Of a DNA stretch of 64,000 bases, positions 25,884 through 39,264 are shown one piece after another (position 1 is the first letter of the stretch; the number at the start of each line of letters is the position of its first letter). The stretch comes from Henricia sp. BOLD:AAB3569 (lineage: Eukaryota; Echinodermata; Asteroidea; Spinulosida; Echinasteridae), in the NCBI GenBank assembly GCA_037783545.1, contig JBBELK010000379.1:124001-188000 (forward strand). The letters are read 5' to 3'. Below the pieces are notes generated by a model that had not been told where the DNA came from, did not search any database, and saw nothing but the letters and a program-made list of their open reading frames with translations. Made by a program: the position numbers and the translations under genes.

Positions 25884-28800
25884 GACAAGTGCGCAATATA
25901 GAGAGTTTAGGGCATGCAAAATTTGAAGTTCGTCGGAACATTTTTCGACCTCCAAATTTGCCGACGTTTGGACCACACTTTGACCAAATTGCCGAGCCAA
26001 ACTGCGGTGCGTTAACGACAGTCCGAATGACTGAGCATGCGCACAACTCAGGAGTACCCCAAAGAGGTGTGTACAGACAGCCACGGTTTGCGTGAGAGCA
26101 GTCAGGAAGCCTCAACCCAGTTTTTTCTAAACTTTGAAATTTCTCTGCCATTTCCTGGCGAAAGTCTGTCAATTTTTTATGACAAGTGCGCAAAATAGAG
26201 AGTTTAGGGCATGCAAAATTTGAAGTTCGTCGGAACATTTTTCGACCTCCAAATTTGCCGACGTTTGGACCACACTTTGACCAAATTGCCGAGCCAAACT
26301 GCGGTGCGTTAACGACAGTCCGAATGACTGAGCATGCGCACAACTCAGGAGTACCCCAAAGAGGTGTGTACAGACAGCCACGGTTTGCGTGAGAGCAGTC
26401 AGGAAGCCTCAACCCAGTTTTTTCTAAACTTTGAAATTTCTCTGCCATTTCCCGGCGAAAGTCTGTCAATTTTTTATGACAAGTGCGCAATATAGAGAGT
26501 TTAGGGCATGCAAAATTTGAAGTTCGTCGGAACATTTTTCGACCTCCAAATTTGCCGACGTTTGGACCACACTTTGACCAAATTGCCGAGCCAAACTGCG
26601 GTGCGTTAACGACAGTCCGAATGACTGAGCATGCGCACAACTCAGGAGTACCCCAAAGAGGTGTGTACAGACAGCCACGGTTTGCGTGAGAGCAGTCAGG
26701 AAGCCTCAACCCAGTTTTTTCTAAACTTTGAAATTTCTCTGCCATTTCCCGGCGAAAGTCTGTCATTTTTTTATGACAAGTGCGCAATATAGAGAGTTTA
26801 GGGCATGCAAAATTTGAAGTTCGTCGGAACATTTTTCGACCTCCAAATTTGCCGACGTTTGGACCACACTTTGACCAAATTGCCGAGCCAAACTGCGGTG
26901 CGTCAACGACAGTCCGAATGACTGAGCATGCGCACAACTCAGGAGTACCCCAAAGAGGTGTGTACAGACAGCCACGGTTTGCGTGAGAGCAGTCAGGAAG
27001 CCTCAACCCAGTTTTTTTCTAAACTTTATAATTTCTCTGCCATTTCCCGGCGAAAGTCTGTCAATTTTTTATGACAAGTGCGCAATATAGAGAGTTTAGG
27101 GCATGCAAAATTTGAAGTTCGTCGGAACATTTTTCGACCTCCAAATTTGCCGACGTTTGGACCACACTTTGACCAAATTGCCGAGCCAAACTGCGGTGCG
27201 TTAACGACAGTCCGAATGACTGAGCATGCGCACAACTCAGGAGTACCCCAAAGAGGTGTGTACAGACAGCCACGGTTTGCGTGAGAGCAGTCAGGAAGCC
27301 TCAACCCAGTTTTTTCTAAACTTTGAAATTTCTCTGCCATTTCCCGGCGAAAGTCTGTCAATTTTTTATGACAAGTGCGCAATATAGAGAGTTTAGGGCA
27401 TGCAAAATTTGAAGTTCGTCGGAACATTTTTCGACCTCCAAATTTGCCGACGTTTGGACCACACTTTGACCAAATTGCCGAGCCAAACTGCGGTGCGTTA
27501 ACGACAGTCCGAATGACTGAGCATGCGCACAACTCAGGAGTACCCCAAAGAGGTGTGTACAGACAGCCACGGTTTGCGTGAGAGCAGTCAGGAAGCCTCA
27601 ACCCAGTTTTTTCTAAACTTTGAAATTTCTCTGCCATTTCCCGGCGAAAGTCTGTCAATTTTTTTAATGACAAGTGCGCAATATAGAGAGTTTAGGGCAT
27701 GCAAAATTTGAAGTTCGTCGGAACATTTTTCGACCTCCAAATTTGCCGACGTTTGGACCACACTTTGACCAAATTGCCGAGCCAAACTGCGGTGCGTTAA
27801 CGACAGTCCGAATGACTGAGCATGCGCACAACTCAGGAGTACCCCAAAGAGGTGTGTACAGACAGCCACGGTTTGCGTGAGAGCAGTCAGGAAGCCTCAA
27901 CCCAGTTTTTTCTAAACTTTGAAATTTCTCTGCCATTTCCTGGCGAAAGTCTGTCAATTTTTTATGACAAGTGCGCAAAATAGAGAGTTTAGGGCATGCA
28001 AAATTTGAAGTTCGTCGGAACATTTTTCGACCTCCAAATTTGCCGACGTTTGGACCACACTTTGACCAAATTGCCGAGCCAAACTGCGGTGCGTTAACGA
28101 CAGTCCGAATGACTGAGCATGCGCACAACTCAGGAGTACCCCAAAGAGGTGTGTACAGACAGCCACGGTTTGCGTGAGAGCAGTCAGGAAGCCTCAACCC
28201 AGTTTTTTCTAAACTTTGAAATTTCTCTGCCATTTCCCGGCGAAAGTCTGTCAATTTTTTATGACAAGTGCGCAATATAGAGAGTTTAGGGCATGCAAAA
28301 TTTGAAGTTCGTCGGAACATTTTTCGACCTCCAAATTTGCCGACGTTTGGACCACACTTTGACCAAATTGCCGAGCCAAACTGCGGTGCGTTAACGACAG
28401 TCCGAATGACTGAGCATGCGCACAACTCAGGAGTACCCCAAAGAGGTGTGTACAGACAGCCACGGTTTGCGTGAGAGCAGTCAGGAAGCCTCAACCCAGT
28501 TTTTTCTAAACTTTGAAATTTCTCTGCCATTTCCCGGCGAAAGTCTGTCAATTTTTTATGACAAGTGCGCAATATAGAGAGTTTAGGGCATGCAAAATTT
28601 GAAGTTCGTCGGAACATTTTTCGACCTCCAAATTTGCCGACGTTTGGACCACACTTTGACCAAATTGCCGAGCCAAACTGCGGTGCGTTAACGACAGTCC
28701 GAATGACTGAGCATGCGCACAACTCAGGAGTACCCCAAAGAGGTGTGTACAGACAGCCACGGTTTGCGTGAGAGCAGTCAGGAAGCCTCAACCCAGTTTT

Positions 28801-29155
28801 TTCTAAACTTTGAAATTTCTCTGCCATTTCCCGGCGAAAGTCTGTCAATTTTTTATGACAAGTGCGCAATATAGAGAGTTTAGGGCATGCAAAATTTGAA
28901 GTTCGTCGGAACATTTTTCGACCTCCAAATTTGCCGACGTTTGGACCACACTTTGACCAAATTGCCGAGCCAAACTGCGGTGCGTTAACGACAGTCCGAA
29001 TGACTGAGCATGCGCACAACTCAGGAGTACCCCAAAGAGGTGTGTACAGACAGCCACGGTTTGCGTGAGAGCAGTCAGGAAGCCTCAACCCAGTTTTTTC
29101 TAAACTTTGAAATTTCTCTGCCATTTCCCGGCGAAAGTCTGTCAATTTTTTTAAT
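25884..29155 (+). repeat. Family B 6- and 5-monomer higher-order repeats (1,785 and 1,487 bp)
   Basis: The rare TTTTTTTAATGAC junction recurs just before 25,884, 27,669 and 29,156. Each is followed one monomer later by a GCAAAATAG variant (26,191, 27,976, 29,463), with TTCCTGGCG before it in the first two. The second unit is one monomer shorter than the first. Positions 23,803-25,883, just before this block, are seven nearly uniform monomers. Confidence 0.85.
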
Positions 29156-32100
29156 GACAAGTGCGCAATATAGAGAGTTTAGGGCATGCAAAATTTGAAG
29201 TTCGTCGGAACATTTTTCGACCTCCAAATTTGCCGACGTTTGGACCACACTTTGACCAAATTGCCGAGCCAAACTGCGGTGCGTTAACGACAGTCCGAAT
29301 GACTGAGCATGCGCACAACTCAGGAGTACCCCAAAGAGGTGTGTACAGACAGCCACGGTTTGCGTGAGAGCAGTCAGGAAGCCTCAACCCAGTTTTTTCT
29401 AAACTTTGAAATTTCTCTGCCATTTCCCGGCGAAAGTCTGTCAATTTTTTATGACAAGTGCGCAAAATAGAGAGTTTAGGGCATGCAAAATTTGAAGTTC
29501 GTCGGAACATTTTTCGACCTCCAAATTTGCCGACGTTTGGACCACACTTTGACCAAATTGCCGAGCCAAACTGCGGTGCGTTAACGACAGTCCGAATGAC
29601 TGAGCATGCGCACAACTCAGGAGTACCCCAAAGAGGTGTGTACAGACAGCCACGGTTTGCGTGAGAGCAGTCAGGAAGCCTCAACCCAGTTTTTTCTAAA
29701 CTTTGATATTTCTCTGCCATTTCCCGGCGAAAGTCTGTCAATTTTGTTATGACAAGTGCGCAATATAGAGAGTTTAGGGCATGCAAAATTTGAAGTTCGT
29801 CGGAACATTTTTCGACCTCCAAATTTGCCGACGTTTGGACCACACTTTGACCAAATTGCCGAGCCAAACTGCGGTGCGTTAACGACAGTCCGAATGACTG
29901 AGCATGCGCACAACTCAGGAGTACCCCAAAGAGGTGTGTACAGACAGCCACGGTTTGCGTGAGAGCAGTCAGGAAGCCTCAACCCAGTTTTTTCTAAACT
30001 TTGAAATTTCTCTGCCATTTCCCGGCGAAAGTCTGTCAATTTTTTATGACAAGTGCGCAATATAGAGAGTTTAGGGCATGCAAAATTTGAAGTTCGTCGG
30101 AACATTTTTCGACCTCCAAATTTGCCGACGTTTGGACCACACTTTGACCAAATTGCCGAGCCAAACTGCGGTGCGTTAACGACAGTCCGAATGACTGAGC
30201 ATGCGCACAACTCAGGAGTACCCCAAAGAGGTGTGTACAGACAGCCACGGTTTGCGTGAGAGCAGTAAGGAAGCCTCAACCCAGTTTTTTCTAAACTTTG
30301 AAATTTCTCTGCCATTTCCCGGCGAAAGTCTGTCAATTTGTTATGACAAGTGCGCAATATAGAGAGTTTAGGGCATGCAAAATTTGAAGTTCGTCAGAAC
30401 ATTTTTCGACCTCCAAATTTGCCGACGTTTGGACCACACTTTGACCAAATTGCCGAGCCAAACTGCGGTGCGTTAACGACAGTCCGAATGACTGAGCATG
30501 CGCACAACTCAGGAGTATCCCAAAGAGGTGTGTACAGACAGCCACGGTTTGCGTGAGAGCAGTCAGGAAGCCTCAACCCAGTTTTTTCTAAACTTTGATA
30601 TTTCTCTGCCATTTCCCGGCGAAAGTCTGTCAATTTTGTTATGACAAGTGCGCAATATAGAGAGTTTAGGGCATGCAAAATTTGAAGTTCGTCGGAACAT
30701 TTTTCGACCTCCAAATTTGCCGACGTTTGGACCACACTTTGACCAAATTGCCGAGCCAAACTGCGGTGCGTTAACGACAGTCCGAATGACTGAGCATGCG
30801 CACAACTCAGGAGTACCCCAAAGAGGTGTGTACAGACAGCCACGGTTTGCGTGAGAGCAGTCAGGAAGCCTCAACCCAGTTTTTTCTAAACTTTGAAATT
30901 TCTCTGCCATTTCCCGGCGAAAGTCTGTCAATTTTTTTATGACAAGTGCGCAATATAGAGAGTTTAGGGCATGCAAAATTTGAAGTTCGTCGGAACATTT
31001 TTCGACCTCCAAATTTGCCGACGTTTGGACCACACTTTGACCAAATTGCCGAGCCAAACTGCGGTGCGTTAACGACAGTCCGAATGACTGAGCATGCGCA
31101 CAACTCAGGAGTACCCCAAAGAGGTGTGTACAGACAGCCACGGTTTGCGTGAGAGCAGTCAGGAAGCCTCAACCCAGTTTTTTCTAAACTTTGAAATTTC
31201 TCTGCCATTTCCCGGCGAAAGTCTGTCAATTTTTTATGACAAGTGCGCAATATAGAGAGTTTAGGGCATGCAAAATTTGAAGTTCGTCGGAACATTTTTC
31301 GACCTCCAAATTTGCCGACGTTTGGACCACACTTTGACCAAATTGCCGAGCCAAACTGCGGTGCGTTAACGACAGTCCGAATGACTGAGCATGCGCACAA
31401 CTCAGGAGTACCCCAAAGAGGTGTGTACAGACAGCCACGGTTTGCGTGAGAGCAGTCAGGAAGCCTCAACCCAGTTTTTTCTAAACTTTGATATTTCTCT
31501 GCCATTTCCCGGCGAAAGTCTGTCAATTTTGTTATGACAAGTGCGCAATATAGAGAGTTTAGGGCATGCAAAATTTGAAGTTCGTCGGAACATTTTTCGA
31601 CCTCCAAATTTGCCGACGTTTGGACCACACTTTGACCAAATTGCCGAGCCAAACTGCGGTGCGTTAACGACAGTCCGAATGACTGAGCATGCGCACAACT
31701 CAGGAGTACCCCAAAGAGGTGTGTACAGACAGCCACGGTTTGCGTGAGAGCAGTCAGGAAGCCTCAACCCAGTTTTTTCTAAACTTTGAAATTTCTCTGC
31801 CATTTCCCGGCGAAAGTCTGTCAATTTTGTATGACAAGTGCGCAATATAGAGAGTTTAGGGCATGCAAAATTTGAAGTTCGTCAGAACATTTTTCGACCT
31901 CCAAATTTGCCGACGTTTGGACCACACTTTGACCAAATTGCCGAGCCAAACTGCGGTGCGTTAACGACAGTCCGAATGACTGAGCATGCGCACAACTCAG
32001 GAGTATCCCAAAGAGGTGTGTACAGACAGCCACGGTTTGCGTGAGAGCAGTCAGGAAGCCTCAACCCAGTTTTTTCTAAACTTTGATATTTCTCTGCCAT

Positions 32101-35100
32101 TTCCCGGCGAAAGTCTGTCAATTTTGTTATGACAAGTGCGCAATATAGAGAGTTTAGGGCATGCAAAATTTGAAGTTCGTCGGAACATTTTTCGACCTCC
32201 AAATTTGCCGACGTTTGGACCACACTTTGACCAAATTGCCGAGCCAAACTGCGGTGCGTTAACGACAGTCCGAATGACTGAGCATGCGCACAACTCAGGA
32301 GTACCCCAAAGAGGTGTGTACAGACAGCCACGGTTTGCGTGAGAGCAGTCAGGAAGCCTCAACCCAGTTTTTTCTAAACTTTGAAATTTCTCTGCCATTT
32401 CCCGGCGAAAGTCTGTCAATTTGTTATGACAAGTGCGCAATATAGAGAGTTTAGGGCATGCAAAATTTGAAGTTCGTCAGAACATTTTTCGACCTCCAAA
32501 TTTGCCGACGTTTGGACCACACTTTGACCAAATTGCCGAGCCAAACTGCGGTGCGTTAACGACAGTCCGAATGACTGAGCATGCGCACAACTCAGGAGTA
32601 TCCCAAAGAGGTGTGTACAGACAGCCACGGTTTGCGTGAGAGCAGTCAGGAAGCCTCAACCCATTTTTTTCTAAACTTTGATATTTCTCTGCCATTTCCC
32701 GGCGAAAGTCTGTCAATTTTGTTATGACAAGTGCGCAATATAGAGAGTTTAGGGCATGCAAAATTTGAAGTTCGTCGGAACATTTTTCGACCTCCAAATT
32801 TGCCGACGTTTGGACCACACTTTGACCAAATTGCCGAGCCAAACTGCGGTGCGTTAACGACAGTCCGAATGACTGAGCATGCGCACAACTCAGGAGTACC
32901 CCAAAGAGGTGTGTACAGACAGCCACGGTTTGCGTGAGAGCAGTCAGGAAGCCTCAACCCAGTTTTTTCTAAACTTTGAAATTTCTCTGCCATTTCCCGG
33001 CGAAAGTCTGTCAATTTTTTATGACAAGTGCGCAATATAGAGAGTTTAGGGCATGCAAAATTTGAAGTTCGTCGGAACATTTTTCGACCTCCAAATTTGC
33101 CGACGTTTGGACCACACTTTGACCAAATTGCCGAGCCAAACTGCGGTGCGTTAACGACAGTCCGAATGACTGAGCATGCGCACAACTCAGGAGTACCCCA
33201 AAGAGGTGTGTACAGACAGCCACGGTTTGCGTGAGAACAGTCAGGAAGCCTCAACCCAGTTTTTTCTAAACTTTGAAATTTCTCTGCCATTTCCCGGCGA
33301 AAGTCTATCAATTTTTTATGACAAGTGCGCAATATAGAGAGTTTAGGGCATGCAAAATTTGAAGTTCGTCGGAACATTTTTCGACCTCCAAATTTGCCGA
33401 CGTTTGGACCACACTTTGACCAAATTGCCGAGCCAAACTGCGGTGCGTTAACGACAGTCCGAATGACTGAGCATGCGCACAACTCAGGAGTACCCCAAAG
33501 AGGTGTGTACAGACAGCCACGGTTTGCGTGAGAGCAGTCAGGAAGCCTCAACCCATTTTTTTCTAAACTTTGAAATTTCTCTGCCATTTCCCGGCGAAAG
33601 TCTGTCAATTTTTTATGACAAGTGCGCAATATAGAGAGTTTAGGGCATGCAAAATTTGAAGTTCGTCGGAACATTTTTCGACCTCCAAATTTGCCGACGT
33701 TTGGACCACACTTTGACCAAATTGCCGAGCCAAACTGCGGTGCGTTAACGACAGTCCGAATGACTGAGCATGCGCACAACTCAGGAGTACCCCAAAGAGG
33801 TGTGTACAGACAGCCACGGTTTGCGTGAGAGCAGTCAGGAAGCCTCAACCCAGTTTTTTCTAAACTTTGAAATTTCTCTGCCATTTCCCGGCGAAAGTCT
33901 GTCAATTTTGTTATGACAAGTGCGCAATATAGAGAGTTTAGGGCATGCAAAATTTGAAGTTCGTCGGAACATTTTTCGACCTCCAAATTTGCCGACGTTT
34001 GGACCACACTTTGACCAAATTGCCGAGCCAAACTGCGGTGCGTTAACGACAGTCCGAATGACTGAGCATGCGCACAACTCAGGAGTACCCCAAAGAGGTG
34101 TGTACAGACAGCCACGGTTTGCGTGAGAGCAGTCAGGAAGCCTCAACCCAGTTTTTTCTAAACTTTGAAATTTCTCTGCCATTTCCCGGCGAAAGTCTGT
34201 CAATTTTTTATGACAAGTGCGCAATATAGAGAGTTTAGGGCATGCAAAAATTGAAGTTCGTCGGAACATTTTTCGACCTCCAAATTTGCCGACGTTTGGA
34301 CCACACTTTGACCAAATTGCCGAGCCAAACTGCGGTGCGTTAACGACAGTCCGAATGACTGAGCATGCGCACAACTCAGGAGTACCCCAAAGAGGTGTGT
34401 ACAGACAGCCACGGTTTGCGTGAGAGCAGTCAGGAAGCCTCAACCCAGTTTTTTCTAAACTTTGAAATTTCTCTGCCATTTCCCGGCGAAAGTCTGTCAA
34501 TTTTTTATGACAAGTGCGCAATATAGAGAGTTTAGGGCATGCAAAAATTGAAGTTCGTCGGAACATTTTTCGACCTCCAAATTTGCCGACGTTTGGACCA
34601 CACTTTGACCAAATTGCCGAGCCAAACTGCGGTGCGTTAACGACAGTCCGAATGACTGAGCATGCGCACAACTCAGGAGTACCCCAAAGAGGTGTGTACA
34701 GACAGCCACGGTTTGCGTGAGAGCAGTAAGGAAGCCTCAACCCATTTTTTTCTAAACTTTGAAATTTCTCTGCCATTTCCCGGCGAAAGTCTGTCAATTT
34801 GTTATGACAAGTGCGCAATATAGAGAGTTTAGGGCATGCAAAATTTGAAGTTCGTCAGAACATTTTTCGACCTCCAAATTTGCCGACGTTTGGACCACAC
34901 TTTGACCAAATTGCCGAGCCAAACTGCGGTGCGTTAACGACAGTCCGAATGACTGAGCATGCGCACAACTCAGGAGTATCCCAAAGAGGTGTGTACAGAC
35001 AGCCACGGTTTGCGTGAGAGCAGTCAGGAAGCCTCAACCCAGTTTTTTCTAAACTTTGAAATTTCTCTGCCATTTCCCGGCGAAAGTCTGTCAATTTTGT

Positions 35101-35400
35101 TATGACAAGTGCGCAATATAGAGAGTTTAGGGCATGCAAAATATGAAGTTCGTCGGAACATTTTTCGACCTCCAAATTTGCCGACGTTTGGACCACACTT
35201 TGACCAAATTGCCGAGCCAAACTGCGGTGCGTTAACGACAGTCCAAATGACTGAGCATGCGCACAACTCAGGAGTACCCCAAAGAGGTGTGTACAGACAG
35301 CCACGGTTTGCGTGAGAGCAGTCAGGAAGCCTCAACCCATTTTTTTCTAAACTTTGAAATTTCTCTGCCATTTCCCGGCGAAAGTCTGTCAATTTTTTAT
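29156..35400 (+). repeat. Family B region of mixed 2-, 3-, 5- and 8-monomer spacings
   Basis: Two variant monomers recur at irregular multiples. The type with GATATTTCTCTGCC followed by TTTTGTTATGAC appears near 29,704, 30,597, 31,490, 32,085 and 32,680. The type with TTCGTCAGAAC and GAGTATCCC appears near 30,394, 31,882, 32,477 and 34,855. Spacings of 595, about 892, 1,488 and 2,378 bp are all close to multiples of 297. A pair of monomers with GCAAAAATTGAAG (near 34,246 and 34,543) is a local dimerisation. No single unit length explains the whole block. Confidence 0.75.
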
Positions 35401-38400
35401 GACAAGTGCGCAATATAGAGAGTTTAGGGCATGCAAAATTTGAAGTTCGTCGGAACATTTTTCGACCTCCAAATTTGCCGACGTTTGGACCACACTTTGA
35501 CCAAATTGCCGAGCCAAACTGCGGTGCGTTAACGACAGTCCGAATGACTGAGCATGCGCACAACTCAGGAGTACCCCAAAGAGGTGTGTACAGACAGCCA
35601 CGGTTTGCGTGAGAGCAGTCAGGAAGCCTCAACCCAGTTTTGTCTAAACTTTGAAATTTCTCTGCCATTTCCCGGCGAAAGTCTGTCAATTTTTTATGAC
35701 AAGTGCGCAATATAGAGAGTTTAGGGCATGCAAAATTTGAAGTTCGTCGGAACATTTTTCGACCTCCAAATTTGCCGACGTTTGGACCACACTTTGACCA
35801 AATTGCCGAGCCAAACTGCGGTGCGTTAACGACAGTCCGAATGACTGAGCATGCGCACAACTCAGGAGTACCCCAAAGAGGTGTGTACAGACAGCCACGG
35901 TTTGCGTGAGAGCAGTCAGGAAGCCTCAACCCAGTTTTTTCTAAACTTTGAAATTTCTCTGCCATTTCCCGGCGAAAGTCTGTCAATTTTTTATGACAAG
36001 TGCGCAATATAGAGAGTTTAGGGCATGCACAATTTGAAGTTCGTCGGAACATTTTTCGACCTCCAAATTTGCCGACGTTTGGACCACACTTTGACTAAAT
36101 TGCCGAGCCAAACTGCGGTGCGTTAACGACAGTCCGAATGACTGAGCATGCGCACAACTCAGGAGTACCCCGAAGAGGTGTGTACAGACAGCCACGGTTT
36201 GCGTGAGAGCAGTCAGGAAGCCTCAACCCAGTTTTTTCTAAACTTTGAAATTTCTCTGCCATTTCCCGGCGAAAGTCTGTCAATTGTTTATGACAAGTGC
36301 GCAATATAGAGAGTTTAGGGCATGCAAAATTTGAAGTTCGTCGGAACATTTTTCGACCTCCAAATTTGCCGACGTTTGGACCACACTTTGACCAAATTGC
36401 CGAGCCAAACTGCGGTGCGTTAACGACAGTCCGAATGACTGAGCATGCGCACAACTCAGGAGTACCCCAAAGAGGTGTGTACAGACAGCCACGGTTTGCG
36501 TGAGAGCAGTCAGGAAGACTCAACCCAGTTTTTTCTAAACTTTGAAATTTCTCTGCCATTTCCCGGCGAAAGTCTGTCAATTTTTTATGACAAGTGCGCA
36601 ATATAGAGAGTTTAGGGCATGCAAAATTTGAAGTTCGTCGGAACATTTTTCGACCTCCAAATTTGCCGACGTTTGGACCACACTTTGACCAAATTGCCGA
36701 GCCAAACTGCGGTGCGTTAACGACAGTCCGAATGACTGAGCATGCGCACAACTCAGGAGTACCCCAAAGAGGTGTGTACAGACAGCCACGGTTTGCGTGA
36801 GAGCAGTCAGGAAGCCTCAACCCAGTTTTTTCTAAACTTTGAAATTTCTCTGCCATTTCCTGGCGAAAGTCTGTCAATTTTTTATGACAAGTGCGCAATA
36901 TAGAGAGTTTAGGGCATGCAAAATTTGAAGTTCGTCGGAACATTTTTCGACCTCCAAATTTGCCGACGTTTGGACCACACTTTGACCAAATTGCCGAGCC
37001 AAACTGCGGTGCGTTAACGACAGTCCGAATGACTGAGCATGCGCACAACTCAGGAGTACCCCTAAAGAGGTGTGTACAGACAGCCACGGTTTGCGTGAGA
37101 GCAGTCAGGAAGCCTCAACCCAGTTTTTTCTAAACTTTGAAATTTCTCTGCCATTTCCCGGCGAAAGTCTGTCAATTTTTTATGACAAGTGCGCAATATA
37201 GAGAGTTTAGGGCATGCAAAATTTGAAGTTCGTCGGAACATTTTTCGACCTCCAAATTTGCCGACGTTTGGACCACACTTTGACCAAATTGCCGAGCCAA
37301 ACTGCGGTGCGTTAACGACAGTCCGAATGACTGAGCATGCGCACAACTCAGGAGTACCCCAAAGAGGTGTGTACAGACAGCCACGGTTTGCGTGAGAGCA
37401 GTCAGGAAGCCTCAACCCAGTTTTGTCTAAACTTTGAAATTTCTCTGCCATTTCCCGGCGAAAGTCTGTCAATTTTTTATGACAAGTGCGCAATATAGAG
37501 AGTTTAGGGCATGCAAAATTTGAAGTTCGTCGGAACATTTTTCGACCTCCAAATTTGCCGACGTTTGGACCACACTTTGACCAAATTGCCGAGCCAAACT
37601 GCGGTGCGTTAACGACAGTCCGAATGACTGAGCATGCGCACAACTCAGGAGTACCCCAAAGAGGTGTGTACAGACAGCCACGGTTTGCGTGAGAGCAGTC
37701 AGGAAGCCTCAACCCAGTTTTTTCTAAACTTTGAAATTTCTCTGCCATTTCCCGGCGAAAGTCTGTCAATTTTTTATGACAAGTGCGCAATATAGAGAGT
37801 TTAGGGCATGCACAATTTGAAGTTCGTCGGAACATTTTTCGACCTCCAAATTTGCCGACGTTTGGACCACACTTTGACTAAATTGCCGAGCCAAACTGCG
37901 GTGCGTTAACGACAGTCCGAATGACTGAGCATGCGCACAACTCAGGAGTACCCCGAAGAGGTGTGTACAGACAGCCACGGTTTGCGTGAGAGCAGTCAGG
38001 AAGCCTCAACCCAGTTTTTTCTAAACTTTGAAATTTCTCTGCCATTTCCCGGCGAAAGTCTGTCAATTGTTTATGACAAGTGCGCAATATAGAGAGTTTA
38101 GGGCATGCAAAATTTGAAGTTCGTCGGAACATTTTTCGACCTCCAAATTTGCCGACGTTTGGACCACACTTTGACCAAATTGCCGAGCCAAACTGCGGTG
38201 CGTTAACGACAGTCCGAATGACTGAGCATGCGCACAACTCAGGAGTACCCCAAAGAGGTGTGTACAGACAGCCACGGTTTGCGTGAGAGCAGTCAGGAAG
38301 CCTCAACCCAGTTTTTTCTAAACTTTGAAATTTCTCTGCCATTTCCCGGCGAAAGTCTGTCAATTTTTTATGACAAGTGCGCAATATAGAGAGTTTAGGG

Positions 38401-38966
38401 CATGCAAAATTTGAAGTTCGTCGGAACATTTTTCGACCTCCAAATTTGCCGACGTTTGGACCACACTTTGACCAAATTGCCGAGCCAAACTGCGGTGCGT
38501 TAACGACAGTCCGAATGACTGAGCATGCGCACAACTCAGGAGTACCCCAAAGAGGTGTGTACAGACAGCCACGGTTTGCGTGAGAGCAGTCAGGAAGCCT
38601 CAACCCAGTTTTTTCTAAACTTTGAAATTTCTCTGCCATTTCCTGGCGAAAGTCTGTCAATTTTTTATGACAAGTGCGCAATATAGAGAGTTTAGGGCAT
38701 GCAAAATTTGAAGTTCGTCGGAACATTTTTCGACCTCCAAATTTGCCGACGTTTGGACCACACTTTGACCAAATTGCCGAGCCAAACTGCGGTGCGTTAA
38801 CGACAGTCCGAATGACTGAGCATGCGCACAACTCAGGAGTACCCCTAAAGAGGTGTGTACAGACAGCCACGGTTTGCGTGAGAGCAGTCAGGAAGCCTCA
38901 ACCCAGTTTTTTCTAAACTTTGAAATTTCTCTGCCATTTCCCGGCGAAAGTCTGTCAATTTTTTAT
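35401..38966 (+). repeat. Family B 6-monomer higher-order repeat (1,783 bp), two copies
   Basis: Copies at 35,401-37,183 and 37,184-38,966 share at least six private variants at constant offset: TTTTGTCTAAAC (35,642/37,425), GCATGCACAATT, TTTGACTAAATT, ACCCCGAAGAGG, TCAATTGTTTATG and a one-base insertion in CCCCTAAAG (37,063/38,846). I found one substitution between them, GGAAGACTC near 36,516 versus GGAAGCCTC near 38,299. Confidence 0.9.
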
Positions 38967-39264
38967 GACAAGTGCGCAATATAGAGAGTTTAGGGCATGC
39001 AAAATTTGAAGTTCGTCGGAACATTTTTCGACCTCCAAATTTGCCGACGTTTGGACCACACTTTGACCAAATTGCCGAGCCAAACTGCGGTGCGTTAACG
39101 ACAGTCCGAATGACTGAGCATGCGCACAACTCAGGAGTACCCCCAAAGAGGTGTGTACAGACAGCCACGGTTTGCGTGAGAGCAGTCAGGAAGCCTCAAC
39201 CCAGTTTTTTCTAAACTTTGAAATTTCTCTGCCATTTCCCGGCGAAAGTCTGTCAATTTTGTAT